From Desulfarculaceae bacterium (GTDB taxonomy: Bacteria; Desulfobacterota; Desulfarculia; Desulfarculales; Desulfarculaceae): a stretch of 64,000 nucleotides of DNA. Below are positions 8,583 to 17,067 of the stretch, piece by piece. Position numbers and translations under genes: made by a program. Location: the NCBI GenBank assembly GCA_021737145.1, contig JAIPEN010000004.1, forward strand, positions 124,001 through 188,000. Reading direction: 5' to 3'. How positions within the stretch are numbered: the stretch's first letter is position 1; every line of letters starts with the position of its first letter. The notes under the pieces are model-generated. The model worked only from the letters and a program-made list of their open reading frames with translations. It had not been told where the DNA came from and made no database searches.

Positions 8583-9418
8583 CCAGCCGCCTGGGCCGCC
8601 TCCCGGGCCAGCATCACCCTTTTGCGCCCGAGCCCCCAACGGTAGCCGCCCAGAGCCCCAGTGGCCCGGAGCACCCGGTGGCAGGGAATCAAATAGGCGA
8701 TGGGATTGGCCCCCGCCGCGCTGCCCACGGCCCGGGCCGCGCCCGGCCGCCCCAAACGCCGGGCCAGCTCGCCATAGGCAATGCAGGAGCCGGGCGGGAC
8801 GCGCAGCAGGGCCTGCCACACCTGTATCTGGAAGTTGCTCCCCTTGAGCAAAAGCGGCAGGGGGCGGGACGCGGTCTCTTGCATGGGCTGGAAAATGCGG
8901 CGGGCCACGGGCGAGGTTACCCGCTGGTCCCAGCGCAGGGCGGCCTTCGGCCAGTCCCGGCTCAAATCCTCCAGGGCCGCGTCCTCCTCTCCGCTGTTGA
9001 GAAACGAGAGCCAGCAGACCCCCCGGTCCGTGACCCCCAACAGGCAGCGGCCAAAAGGCGTGTCGTGATACCCGTGGCGAATCTCCAGGCCCTGGCCCCG
9101 CCGGGCCAGTTCCCCCGGGGTCAGGGCATACACCGCCAGGGTGAGATCGTGCAGCCGGCTGGGCGAGGAGAGCCCCAGATCGAAGGCCGCGTCCAGCACG
9201 GGACGGGACTCGTCCAACAGGCGGCGGGCCTCGCTGGCGGTGATGAATTGCAAAAAGCGTTTGGGGCTCACCCCGGCGTAGCGCTGGAAGAGCCGCTGAA
9301 AGTGAAACCGGCTCAGCCCCACTGCCCCGGCCACCTGGGCCAGGCTCGGCTGGTCCGGGGCGTTCTCCTCCAAATAGGCGATGGCCTGCTCGATGCGCTG
9401 ATAGTCCCGGTTAAGCAT
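8579..9418 (-). CDS. AraC-type HTH / methylated-DNA-protein cysteine methyltransferase (Ada-like)
   Basis: 279 residues from ATG 9418 (GGGAG box 8 bases upstream); a GTG at 9433 is the alternative. Residues 1-105 form an AraC helix-turn-helix domain (AGAVGLSRFHFQRLFQR). The C-terminal half is an MGMT domain with the methyl-acceptor cysteine in IPCHRVLRATGALGGYRWG. It removes alkyl groups from O6-methylguanine and probably activates repair genes when methylated. The zinc-binding N-terminal Ada domain that repairs phosphotriesters is missing, so this is the short Ada form. It is convergent with the permease and divergent from hflK. Confidence 0.9.
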   Translation of the reverse strand: MLNRDYQRIEQAIAYLEENAPDQPSLAQVAGAVGLSRFHFQRLFQRYAGVSPKRFLQFITASEARRLLDESRPVLDAAFDLGLSSPSRLHDLTLAVYALTPGELARRGQGLEIRHGYHDTPFGRCLLGVTDRGVCWLSFLNSGEEDAALEDLSRDWPKAALRWDQRVTSPVARRIFQPMQETASRPLPLLLKGSNFQIQVWQALLRVPPGSCIAYGELARRLGRPGAARAVGSAAGANPIAYLIPCHRVLRATGALGGYRWGLGRKRVMLAREAAQAAG

Positions 9419-9535
9419 TGCTCTGACTCCCACGGCGAGGTCTGAAGTTCGCTTCCTGGTGTCTCAGCATGCCCCTCCAGGCGGGCCGGGCCAACCCGAT
9501 TCTTGCTTTGCCGGGCCAAGGCGCCCCGGAATGCC

Positions 9536-9564
9536 TTGCCCCTATGCCAGGGGGCTGTTAGTAT
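9536..9564 (+). promoter_or_regulatory. probable promoter for hflKC
   Basis: TTGCCC (9536-9541) and TAGTAT (9559-9564) with a 17-base spacer, followed by an AT-rich stretch and the hflK start at 9617. The rest of the 198-base divergent gap shows nothing else. Confidence 0.55.
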
Positions 9565-9616
9565 TTCGTAATTGTAGATTATTTTAATTAACATCCACCA
9601 CCGATGAGGTGAGCTT

Positions 9617-10669
9617 ATGCCCATGGACTGGACTCCCCCACCTCGGGGGACCGGCCGGGAGCCAGACCTGAACAAGGTCATCGCCGATTTCAAGAGCAAA
9701 ATGCCGAATTTCAAGCGGGCCAAGGGCCTGTGGGTCGTAGTGTTGGTGGTTGCAGCCATCATCCTGGGCTCCACGGCCTATTACACCGTGGGCCCGGAGG
9801 AAACCGGCATTGTCCTGCGCTTGGGCGCTTTCAGCCGCGAGACCGGCCCGGGCCTGCACTTCAAGCTGCCATTCGGCATCGAGCAGGCCATCAACGTTAA
9901 GACCGGCCGCGTGTTCAAGGAGGAGTTCGGCTTCCGGGGCGTCAACCCCGGCATCCGCAGCCGCTTCACCGAGAAGGGCTTTTCCGACGAATCGCTCATG
10001 CTCACCGGCGACCTCAACGTAATCGAGGTCAAGTGGATCGTGCAGTACAAGATCCGCGATCCCCGCTTGTGGCTGTTCGCGGTGCGCGACCCCGTGGCCG
10101 CCATCCGCGACCTCTCCGAGTCGGTGATGCGCCAGATCGTGGGCAACCGCCTGAGCGACCAGGTGCTCACCCTTCAGCGGGTGGAGATCGCGGCCAAGGC
10201 CCAGAAGGAGTTGCAGTCCCTGTTGGATTCCTACAAGACCGGGGTGCAGGTGGTCACGGTCAAGCTGCAGGACGTGAACCCGCCCCCGCCGGTGCAGCCG
10301 GCCTTCAACGAGGTCAACGAGGCGCGCCAGCAAAAGGAACGCATGATCAACGAGGCTCAGGAAGCCTATAACCGCGAGATCCCCAAGGCCTTGGGCGAGG
10401 CTTCCCGTGTGGTCACCGAGGCCGAGGGCTACGCCACCGAGAAGATCAACCGGGCCCAGGGCGAGGCCAAGCGCTTCGAAGACGTGCTGGCCAGCTACCT
10501 CACGGCCAAGGACGTCACCCGCCGCCGCCTGTACCTGGAGGCCATGCAGCGCATGATCGACAAGGCTGACAAGGTCTACGTGGTGGATCAGAACGTGCGC
10601 AGCCTGCTGCCCATGCTGCCCCTGGGGCCCGGCGCCGGCCGGGCCGCGGCCGGAAAGGGGGTGAAGTGA
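9617..10669 (+). CDS. hflK: FtsH protease modulator HflK
   Basis: 350 residues. A short Pro-rich N-terminus is followed by one membrane segment (about 36-57) and a large periplasmic SPFH/band 7 domain. The typical motif YYTVGPEETGIVLRLGAF follows the anchor, and a long helical coiled-coil region (about 235-310) is rich in Glu/Arg. HflK and HflC form a membrane cage around FtsH and modulate its proteolysis. It is co-transcribed with hflC, whose start codon overlaps the stop. Confidence 0.95.
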   Translation: MPMDWTPPPRGTGREPDLNKVIADFKSKMPNFKRAKGLWVVVLVVAAIILGSTAYYTVGPEETGIVLRLGAFSRETGPGLHFKLPFGIEQAINVKTGRVFKEEFGFRGVNPGIRSRFTEKGFSDESLMLTGDLNVIEVKWIVQYKIRDPRLWLFAVRDPVAAIRDLSESVMRQIVGNRLSDQVLTLQRVEIAAKAQKELQSLLDSYKTGVQVVTVKLQDVNPPPPVQPAFNEVNEARQQKERMINEAQEAYNREIPKALGEASRVVTEAEGYATEKINRAQGEAKRFEDVLASYLTAKDVTRRRLYLEAMQRMIDKADKVYVVDQNVRSLLPMLPLGPGAGRAAAGKGVK

Positions 10670-11652
10670 TGAGCACCGCCAAAAAGGGACTACCCATCGT
10701 CGTCCTGCTGCTTATCGTATTGATGGCGGCTTCGGGCTCGTTCTTCATCGTCAAGGAAGGCAAGCAGGCCATCCTCACCCAGTTCGGCAAGCCGGTGGGC
10801 GGGCCTTATCAAAAGGCCGGCCTGTACTTCAAGATTCCCATGATCCAGGAGGTGCACGAGTTCGAAAAGCGCCTGTTGAAGTGGGACGGCTCGCCCAACC
10901 AGATACCCACCCGGGACAAAAAGTACATTTGGGTGGACACCACCGCCCGCTGGCGCATAACCGACCCCCTGCGCTTTTTGCAGACCGTGTCCAGCGAGCG
11001 CGGAGCCCTGAGCCGCCTGGACGACATCATCGACTCGGTGGTGCGCGACCAGGTCAGCTCCAACCTGTTGGTGGAGCTGGTGCGCTCCAGCGACTGGAAG
11101 CCGGTCTTCCGTTCCCAGACCTCGGGGTATGAAAAGTACATGCCCGAAAAGGGCACGAGCTCGGCCGAAGACGACCAGGCGCGCATCGACACCGAGGTCA
11201 AGCGAGGCCGCCAGACCATCACCCGGGCCATGCTGGCCGAGGCTTCCAAGCTGACTCCCCAGTACGGCATCCAGGTGGTGGACATCGAGATCAAGCGCAT
11301 CAACTACGTGGAAAGCGTGCAAAAGCAGGTGTTTGAGCGCATGATCTCCGAGCGCAAGCGCATCGCCAGCCAGTACCGCTCCGAGGGCGAGGGCCAGAAG
11401 CGGCGCATCATGGGCCAGATGCAAAAAGAGCTGGCCCGCATCCGCTCCGAGGCCTACAAGAAGGCCCAGAAGATCGAGGGCCAGGCCGACGCCAAGGCCA
11501 CCCGCATCTACGGCGATGCCTATGGCCGCGACGCGGAGTTCTTCGCCCTGTTCAAGACCCTGGAGGCCTATGGGGCCAAGGACGATCAGCGTACCGACCT
11601 GATCCTGTCCACGGACAGCGATTTCTACCGGTACCTCAGGAGCCCCAAGTAA
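10669..11652 (+). CDS. hflC: FtsH protease modulator HflC
   Basis: 327 residues from the ATG at 10669, which overlaps the hflK stop (TGATG); a GTG at 10666 is one codon upstream. A G-rich box inside the hflK end serves as ribosome site. It has one N-terminal membrane segment (about 7-25), then an SPFH domain (FIVKEGKQAILTQFGKP) and a helical tail. It is the partner of HflK. A strong hairpin terminator follows at 11673. Confidence 0.95.
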   Translation: MSTAKKGLPIVVLLLIVLMAASGSFFIVKEGKQAILTQFGKPVGGPYQKAGLYFKIPMIQEVHEFEKRLLKWDGSPNQIPTRDKKYIWVDTTARWRITDPLRFLQTVSSERGALSRLDDIIDSVVRDQVSSNLLVELVRSSDWKPVFRSQTSGYEKYMPEKGTSSAEDDQARIDTEVKRGRQTITRAMLAEASKLTPQYGIQVVDIEIKRINYVESVQKQVFERMISERKRIASQYRSEGEGQKRRIMGQMQKELARIRSEAYKKAQKIEGQADAKATRIYGDAYGRDAEFFALFKTLEAYGAKDDQRTDLILSTDSDFYRYLRSPK

Positions 11653-11672
11653 GGCCCGACAACAGCGACCCC

Positions 11673-11716
11673 AGCCGGGCCGCCGCCAAATCAGGCGGCG
11701 GCCCGGCTTATATTTT
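11673..11716 (+). terminator. Rho-independent terminator after hflC
   Basis: A perfect 15-base-pair GC-rich stem (11673-11687 with 11694-11708), a 6-base loop AAATCA and a T-rich tail. It separates hflKC from the ribosomal operon. Confidence 0.8.
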
Positions 11717-11792
11717 GGGGCCAGGCACTTGCGCGCCCCCTCCCCCTGGTGTATCAATGGCATTCACAGTGCCGCGTGGGGCGGCGCATCCC

Positions 11793-11820
11793 TTGACAGG
11801 GCCTAAACTTTTGCTATACT
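11793..11820 (+). promoter_or_regulatory. strong sigma70-type promoter for rplU-rpmA-obgE
   Basis: A consensus TTGACA (11793-11798) and TATACT (11815-11820) with a 16-base spacer, about 33 bases upstream of the rplU start. Confidence 0.85.
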
Positions 11821-11852
11821 TCACCTTCTAAATTTTTGGAGGTGCGTGTCCC

Positions 11853-12164
11853 ATGTACGCAGTAATCGCCACTGGCGGTAAGCAATACAAAGTTGAAGCG
11901 GGCCAGGTGCTCCGCCTGGAAAAACTCGCCGGCGAGGTGGGCGAAACGGTGGAGTTGGCACCGGTGCTCATGCTGGGCGGCGAAGGCGAGCCCACCATCG
12001 GCCAGCCCTATGTGGAAGGGGCCAGCATCAAGGCCACCATCCTGGAGCAGGGCAAGGCCAAGAAGATCACCGTCTTCAAGAAAAAGCGCCGCAAGGGCTA
12101 CCAGGTCAAGCGGGGCCACCGCCAGCATTTCACTGCTGTGCGCATCAACGATATCTCGGCTTAG
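11853..12164 (+). CDS. rplU: 50S ribosomal protein bL21
   Basis: 103 residues beginning MYAVIATGGKQYKVEAGQ, the bL21 N-terminus, with the basic loop KKKRRKGYQVKRGHRQ near the end that contacts 23S rRNA. Ribosome site GGAGG upstream. It is the first gene of the rplU-rpmA-obgE group, preceded by a consensus promoter. Confidence 0.98.
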   Translation: MYAVIATGGKQYKVEAGQVLRLEKLAGEVGETVELAPVLMLGGEGEPTIGQPYVEGASIKATILEQGKAKKITVFKKKRRKGYQVKRGHRQHFTAVRINDISA

Positions 12165-12192
12165 GCCGCGCTAGGACGCAAGGAGTCGAACC

Positions 12193-12447
12193 ATGGCTCA
12201 TAAAAAAGCAGGCGGCAGCTCGCGCAACGGCCGCGACACCGCGGGCAAGAGGCTGGGCATCAAGAGCGGCGAGGGCAAGCAGGTCTCGGCCGGTCACATC
12301 ATCGTGCGTCAGTGCGGCACCAAGATCCACCCCGGCAAGGGCGTGGGCATGGGCCGCGACTACACCATTTTCGCCACCATCGACGGTACGGTGAAGTTCG
12401 AAAGGCTGGGCCGCGACCGCAAGCAGGTCAGCGTCTACCCCGCTTAA
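12193..12447 (+). CDS. rpmA: 50S ribosomal protein bL27
   Basis: 84 residues beginning [19 protein letters not shown]. The N-terminus reaches the peptidyl transferase centre. There is no cleavable Firmicutes-type N-terminal extension. It starts 28 bases after rplU. Confidence 0.98.
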   Translation: MAHKKAGGSSRNGRDTAGKRLGIKSGEGKQVSAGHIIVRQCGTKIHPGKGVGMGRDYTIFATIDGTVKFERLGRDRKQVSVYPA

Positions 12448-12460
12448 GAGGCCTTTATCC

Positions 12461-12510
12461 GGGCGGCCGTGGCGGCGCTGATGGCGCCCGGGCCGCCCTT
12501 GCCTTTTTTT
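12461..12510 (+). terminator. terminator-like hairpin between rpmA and obgE
   Basis: The outer stem 12461-12468 pairs with 12491-12498 (GGGCGGCC with GGCCGCCC), with a smaller inner GGCGC stem, and is followed by TTGCC and a run of seven Ts (12504-12510). It lies 24 bases before the obgE start, so it may lower read-through from the ribosomal genes into obgE-proBA. Confidence 0.65.
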
Positions 12511-12534
12511 AACCCCGGCGCCGGGGTGGTTGTC

Positions 12535-13572
12535 ATGCGCTTCGTGGACGAAGCCATCATCGAGGTGGCGGCAGGCGACGGCGGCAACGGCTGCGTCAGT
12601 TTCCTGCGCGAGCGCTTCCGGCCCAAGGGGGGCCCGGACGGCGGCAATGGCGGCCGGGGGGGCCACGTCATCCTGCGGGCCAGCAACCGGGTCACCACTC
12701 TCTCCGACCACAGCTATCTAAGACATTTTCGCGCCCAGCGCGGGGCCCACGGCCAAGGCAGCAACAAGTACGGCCGCGCCGGAGCCGACAAGCTGGTCAA
12801 GGTGCCGGTGGGCACCGAGGTCTACGACGTGGACACCGGCGAGCTGGTGGCCGACCTGAGCGCCGACGGCCAGGAGGTGGTGGTGGCCGCCGGCGGCCGG
12901 GGCGGCAAGGGCAACGCCCACTTCGCCACCAGCACCAACCGCGCCCCGCGCAACGCCCAGCCCGGCGAGGAAGGCGACAAGCTCACCCTTCGCCTGGAGC
13001 TTAAACTCCTGGCCGAGGTGGGGCTGGTGGGCCTGCCCAACGCGGGCAAATCCAGCCTGATCACCGCGGCCAGCGCGGCCCGGCCCAAGGTGGCGGATTA
13101 TCCATTTACCACCCTTTTCCCCAACCTGGGGGTGGTACAGTTGGAGGGGCGCGCGCCCTTCACCATGGCCGATGTGCCCGGCCTGGTGGCCGGCGCCCAC
13201 CAGGGCGCGGGCCTGGGGCTTCGGTTCCTCAAGCACGTGGAGCGCACCCACCTGTTTTTGTTCGTGGTGGACTTAAGCTCCGAGGACCCGGTGGCCGACC
13301 TGTGGACGGTCCGCGAAGAGCTAAAGGCCTATGACCCGTCCCTGGCCGAGCGCGGCGGGCTGGTGGCGGCCAACAAGATGGATTTGGAGGCGGCGGAGGC
13401 CAATCTGCCCGCCTTTGAGCGGGCCTGCCAAAAGGATGGCCTGGGGGTGTGGCCGGTGAGCGCCTTGAGCGGCCTTGGCGTGGCCGAGCTCATGCGAGAG
13501 GTGGCCGCGCGCCTGGATGCCATGGCGCCCCGGGACGCCGAGGAGGAGGTTGATAGCGGTGAAGCGGGCTGA
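12535..13572 (+). CDS. obgE: GTPase ObgE/CgtA
   Basis: 345 residues from ATG 12535 (MRFVDEAIIEV); the open frame upstream to 12469 overlaps the terminator and is not coding. Residues 1-158 are the glycine-rich Obg fold. The G domain shows G1 GLPNAGKS (166-173), G3 DVPG (213-216) and G4 NKMD (280-283). ObgE is an essential GTPase in 50S assembly and stress control. Only a short acidic tail follows the G domain. Its last 14 bases overlap proB. Confidence 0.96.
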   Translation: MRFVDEAIIEVAAGDGGNGCVSFLRERFRPKGGPDGGNGGRGGHVILRASNRVTTLSDHSYLRHFRAQRGAHGQGSNKYGRAGADKLVKVPVGTEVYDVDTGELVADLSADGQEVVVAAGGRGGKGNAHFATSTNRAPRNAQPGEEGDKLTLRLELKLLAEVGLVGLPNAGKSSLITAASAARPKVADYPFTTLFPNLGVVQLEGRAPFTMADVPGLVAGAHQGAGLGLRFLKHVERTHLFLFVVDLSSEDPVADLWTVREELKAYDPSLAERGGLVAANKMDLEAAEANLPAFERACQKDGLGVWPVSALSGLGVAELMREVAARLDAMAPRDAEEEVDSGEAG

Positions 13573-14722
13573 GCTGATAGCGGCCAGCCGCCGCGTGGTG
13601 GTCAAGGTGGGCTCCGGGGTGCTGACCAGCGCCCAGGGCCTGGACACCCGCCGGGTGGCCGAGCTGGCCGGGCAGATCGCCCGTTTGCTTGAGGGCGGCC
13701 GCCAGGTGGTGCTGGTCTCCTCCGGCGCGGTGGCCTCGGGCGCGGCCAAGCTGCGTCCTGGATTCACGCCCGCCTCCATTCCCGAAAAGCAGGCCGCCGC
13801 CGCCCTGGGCCAGTCCCGGCTCATGCAAGCCTATGAGGACGCCTTTGCCGCCCATGGGGTCAAGGTGGCCCAGGTGCTCTTGACCGGCGCGGACCTGCAC
13901 CGGCGCAAGCGCTACCTCAACGCGCGCAACACCCTGTTCACCCTGCTGGACTGGGGGGTGCTGCCCATAATCAACGAGAACGACACCGTGGCCGTGGCCG
14001 AGATAAAGCTGGGCGACAACGACAACCTGGCCGCCACCCTGACCAACCTGCTGGCCGCGGACCTGCTGATCAACCTGACCAACGTGGAGGGCATCCTGGA
14101 TGCCGACCCCCGGGCCAACCCCGGGGCCGAGCTGATCCCCCGGGTGGAAAAGGTGACCCCCGAGCTGCTCAAGGCTGCCAGCTCCCAGCCCGGCGCGGTG
14201 GGGCGTGGCGGGGTCTTGAGCAAGGTCAAGGCCGCGGAAAAGGCTGCCCGCTGCGGAGCGGCCACCATCGTGGCCAACGGCACGGTGGACGGCATTTTGG
14301 ACCAGCTGGCCGCCGGTGATGACCGGGGCACCCTGTTTTTGCCCCACGACGATCCCCTGACCCGGCGCAAGGCCTGGATCGCCTTTGACTCCGAGCCGGC
14401 CGGCGAGCTGGTGGTGGACGAGGGCGCGGTGCGGCCCCTGTGCGAAAAGGGCAAGAGCCTGCTGGCCGCGGGGATCGTCACGGTGCGCGGCTCCTTTTTG
14501 GCCGGCGCGGCGGTGCGGGTGCTGGGCCCGGGCGAGACGGTGATCGGGGTGGGCCTTTCCAACTACGCCAGCGAGGAGCTGGGCAAGATCCAGGGCCTGC
14601 GCTCGGACGAGATCGAGGGACGCCTGGGATACAAGGATTACGACGAGGTGATTCACCGCGACAATCTGGTGATGTTCGACCTGGAGGACGAGGAGAGCGT
14701 GGCATGTCTGTTGAGCAGCTAG
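13559..14722 (+). CDS. proB: glutamate 5-kinase
   Basis: 387 residues. The start is GTG 13559, about 9 bases after AGGAGG, inside the end of obgE. The amino-acid kinase domain has [10 protein letters not shown] near the start and the ATP/substrate motif [17 protein letters not shown]. The C-terminal about 80 residues form a PUA domain, as in E. coli ProB. It phosphorylates glutamate as the first step of proline synthesis and is usually feedback-inhibited by proline. It overlaps proA by 19 bases. Confidence 0.95.
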   Translation: MKRAELIAASRRVVVKVGSGVLTSAQGLDTRRVAELAGQIARLLEGGRQVVLVSSGAVASGAAKLRPGFTPASIPEKQAAAALGQSRLMQAYEDAFAAHGVKVAQVLLTGADLHRRKRYLNARNTLFTLLDWGVLPIINENDTVAVAEIKLGDNDNLAATLTNLLAADLLINLTNVEGILDADPRANPGAELIPRVEKVTPELLKAASSQPGAVGRGGVLSKVKAAEKAARCGAATIVANGTVDGILDQLAAGDDRGTLFLPHDDPLTRRKAWIAFDSEPAGELVVDEGAVRPLCEKGKSLLAAGIVTVRGSFLAGAAVRVLGPGETVIGVGLSNYASEELGKIQGLRSDEIEGRLGYKDYDEVIHRDNLVMFDLEDEESVACLLSS

Positions 14723-15960
14723 TAGCCGACCTTTGCCAGGAGGCCCGCCAAGCGGCGCGGGCCCTGGCCGTGGCCCCCAGCGGGGTGAAGGACCAGGCCC
14801 TTTTGACCCTGGCCGATGCCCTGGAGGCCAACGCTCCCGCCATACAGGAGGTCAACGCCAAGGACCTGGCCGCCGGCCGGGAAGAAGGCATGAGCGCGGC
14901 CTTTTTGGACCGTCTCACCCTGTCGGACAAGGTTATCGCCTCCATGGCCCAGGGCCTTCGGGAAGTGGCCTCCCTGCCCGACCCGGTGGGCGAGGTCACC
15001 GGCATGTGGCGGCGGCCCAACGGCCTGCTGGTGGGCCGCCAGCGCATCCCCCTGGGGGTGATCGGCTTCATCTACGAGTCGCGGCCCAACGTGACCGTGG
15101 ACGCGGCCGGGCTGTGCCTGAAAAGCGGCAACGCGGTGGTCTTGAAGGGCGGCAAGGAGGCCATCAACTCCAACTTGGCCCTGGCCGAATTGATCAGCCA
15201 GGCCCTGGAGGCCAACGGCCTGCCCGGCGCGGCGGCCCGGCTGATCCCCACCACCGACCGGGCGGCCACCATGGCCCTGCTCAAACAGGACGGCCTGGTG
15301 GACGTGATAATCCCCCGGGGCGGCGAGGGGCTTATCCGCTTCGTGGCCGAGAACAGCTCCATCCCGGTGCTCAAGCACTACAAGGGAGTGTGCCATCTGT
15401 ACGTGGACCAGGGCGCGGACCTGGACATGGCCGTGGAGATCGCGGTGAACGCCAAGTGCCAGCGCCCCGGGGTATGCAACGCCCTGGAGACCATGCTGGT
15501 GCACGCCGACGAGGCCGAGAGCTTTTTGCCCCGGGCGGCCGAGGCGCTCATGGCCCAAGGCACCGAGCTGCGCGGCTGCCAGCGCACCCTGGAGCTGGTC
15601 GGCGCCGCGGTGCCCGCCACCGAAGAGGACTGGCCCACCGAGTACGAGGACCTGATCCTGTCGGTGATGGTGGTGGACAGCATGGACCAGGCCATGGACC
15701 ATATCGCCCGCTACGGCAGCCAGCACACCGAGGCCATCGTAACCCGTGACTATGAGCGGGGACGGCGCTTCATCAACGGGGTGGACTCCTCCCTGGTGCT
15801 GGTAAACGCCTCCACCCGCTTCAACGACGGCAGCGAGCTGGGCCTGGGGGCCGAGATCGGCATCAACACCGGCAAGCTGCACGCCTTCGGCCCCATGGGC
15901 CTCACCGAGCTGACCACCACCAAGTTCATCGCCTACGGCGACGGCCAGGTGAGGAGATGA
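14704..15960 (+). CDS. proA: glutamate-5-semialdehyde dehydrogenase (gamma-glutamyl phosphate reductase)
   Basis: 418 residues from ATG 14704 ([12 protein letters not shown]). ALDH superfamily, with the ProA signature around the catalytic cysteine ([11 protein letters not shown]) and the conserved [16 protein letters not shown]. It reduces glutamyl phosphate to the semialdehyde in proline synthesis. It is translationally coupled to proB, and its stop overlaps nadD. Confidence 0.97.
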   Translation: MSVEQLVADLCQEARQAARALAVAPSGVKDQALLTLADALEANAPAIQEVNAKDLAAGREEGMSAAFLDRLTLSDKVIASMAQGLREVASLPDPVGEVTGMWRRPNGLLVGRQRIPLGVIGFIYESRPNVTVDAAGLCLKSGNAVVLKGGKEAINSNLALAELISQALEANGLPGAAARLIPTTDRAATMALLKQDGLVDVIIPRGGEGLIRFVAENSSIPVLKHYKGVCHLYVDQGADLDMAVEIAVNAKCQRPGVCNALETMLVHADEAESFLPRAAEALMAQGTELRGCQRTLELVGAAVPATEEDWPTEYEDLILSVMVVDSMDQAMDHIARYGSQHTEAIVTRDYERGRRFINGVDSSLVLVNASTRFNDGSELGLGAEIGINTGKLHAFGPMGLTELTTTKFIAYGDGQVRR

Positions 15961-16619
15961 TGGCCAAAAGACTGGGTATCTGCGGGGGGACCTTTGATCC
16001 CATACATCTGGCCCATCTGCGTTCCGCCGAGGAGGTGAGCGAGGAGCTGGGCCTGGACCGGGTGCTGTTCATGCCCTGCGCCAGCCCGCCCCACAACAAG
16101 CGGGTCTGGGCCTCCACCACCCACCGGCTGGCCATGGTGCACTTGGCGGTGAAGGATCACCCCGTGTTCGAGGTTAGCGAGCTGGAGGTGGTGCGCGGCG
16201 GACACAGCCGCACGGTGGACACCCTGGAGGAGCTCAAGGCCAAATACCCGGGCAGCGAGCTGTTCTTCCTGTTGGGCACGGACCAGTTCTTTTACCTGCA
16301 CTCCTGGTACCGCCCCGAGCGCCTGTTGGAACTGGCCGATTTCGTGGTCATGGACCGGCCGGCCTCGCCCCGCTGGGACCTGCTGGACTATCTGCGCACC
16401 GAGCTGGACCCGGCCTTCGAGCCCGACGGCAACGGCTGGTTCCGCGTGCCGGGCGGGCACGGGGTGCGGCCCATGTCCACCACCCTGCTGGACATCTCCA
16501 GCACCGATATCAAGCGGCGGGTGGCCGACGGGCGCTCCATAAGCTTCCTTGTACCCCAAGCGGTGGAAGATTATATTAAGTCCATGAAGCTATACATCGA
16601 CCAGGGCGAAGACAGGTGA
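15960..16619 (+). CDS. nadD: nicotinate-nucleotide adenylyltransferase
   Basis: 219 residues. Two adjacent ATGs exist (15957 and 15960); the second has the better distance from GAGGAG. The nucleotidyltransferase motif GGTFDPIHLAHL and the C-terminal ISSTDIKRRV are diagnostic of NadD. It transfers AMP to NaMN in NAD synthesis. Its position right before rsfS is common across bacteria. Confidence 0.95.
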   Translation: MAKRLGICGGTFDPIHLAHLRSAEEVSEELGLDRVLFMPCASPPHNKRVWASTTHRLAMVHLAVKDHPVFEVSELEVVRGGHSRTVDTLEELKAKYPGSELFFLLGTDQFFYLHSWYRPERLLELADFVVMDRPASPRWDLLDYLRTELDPAFEPDGNGWFRVPGGHGVRPMSTTLLDISSTDIKRRVADGRSISFLVPQAVEDYIKSMKLYIDQGEDR

Positions 16620-17050
16620 GCAAAGCCGCGCGCACCCGCAACCGCCCTCCCCGCCCCTCCACCGCCAGGGAGCTGGCCCTGCTTTGCGCGGCCGCGGCCC
16701 TGGACAAAAAGGGCGAAGACCCCCTGCTGCTGGAGGTGGGCGAGCTCACCGGCTATGCCGATTACTTCCTGCTGGTCAGCGGACGCTCCACCCGCCAGGC
16801 CACGGCGGTGGGTGAAAACGTAACCCGCACCCTCAAGAAGGCGGGCCGCCCCGCCCTGGGCGTCGAGGGGCTCAAGGAAGGCACCTGGATTCTATTGGAC
16901 TTCGGCGAGGTGGTGGTGCACGTGTTTCACCAGCCGGTGCGCGAGTTCTACGACCTGGACTCCCTGTGGGGCGACGCGCCCCGGGTGGAGCTGGACCTCG
17001 CGGAGTTGGACGGCCTCATAATCCGCAAACCGGAATCGAGCGGCGACTAA
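16616..17050 (+). CDS. rsfS: ribosomal silencing factor RsfS (Iojap)
   Basis: 144 residues, start GTG 16616, overlapping the nadD stop by 4 bases. After a basic N-terminal tail of about 17 residues comes the RsfS core (YADYFLLVSGRSTRQ, then DFGEVVVHVFHQPVREFYDLDSLW). RsfS binds uL14 on the 50S subunit and blocks subunit joining during starvation. The nadD-rsfS pairing is conserved. Confidence 0.95.
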   Translation: MSKAARTRNRPPRPSTARELALLCAAAALDKKGEDPLLLEVGELTGYADYFLLVSGRSTRQATAVGENVTRTLKKAGRPALGVEGLKEGTWILLDFGEVVVHVFHQPVREFYDLDSLWGDAPRVELDLAELDGLIIRKPESSGD

Positions 17051-17067
17051 GGCACCTGGAGAAAACC

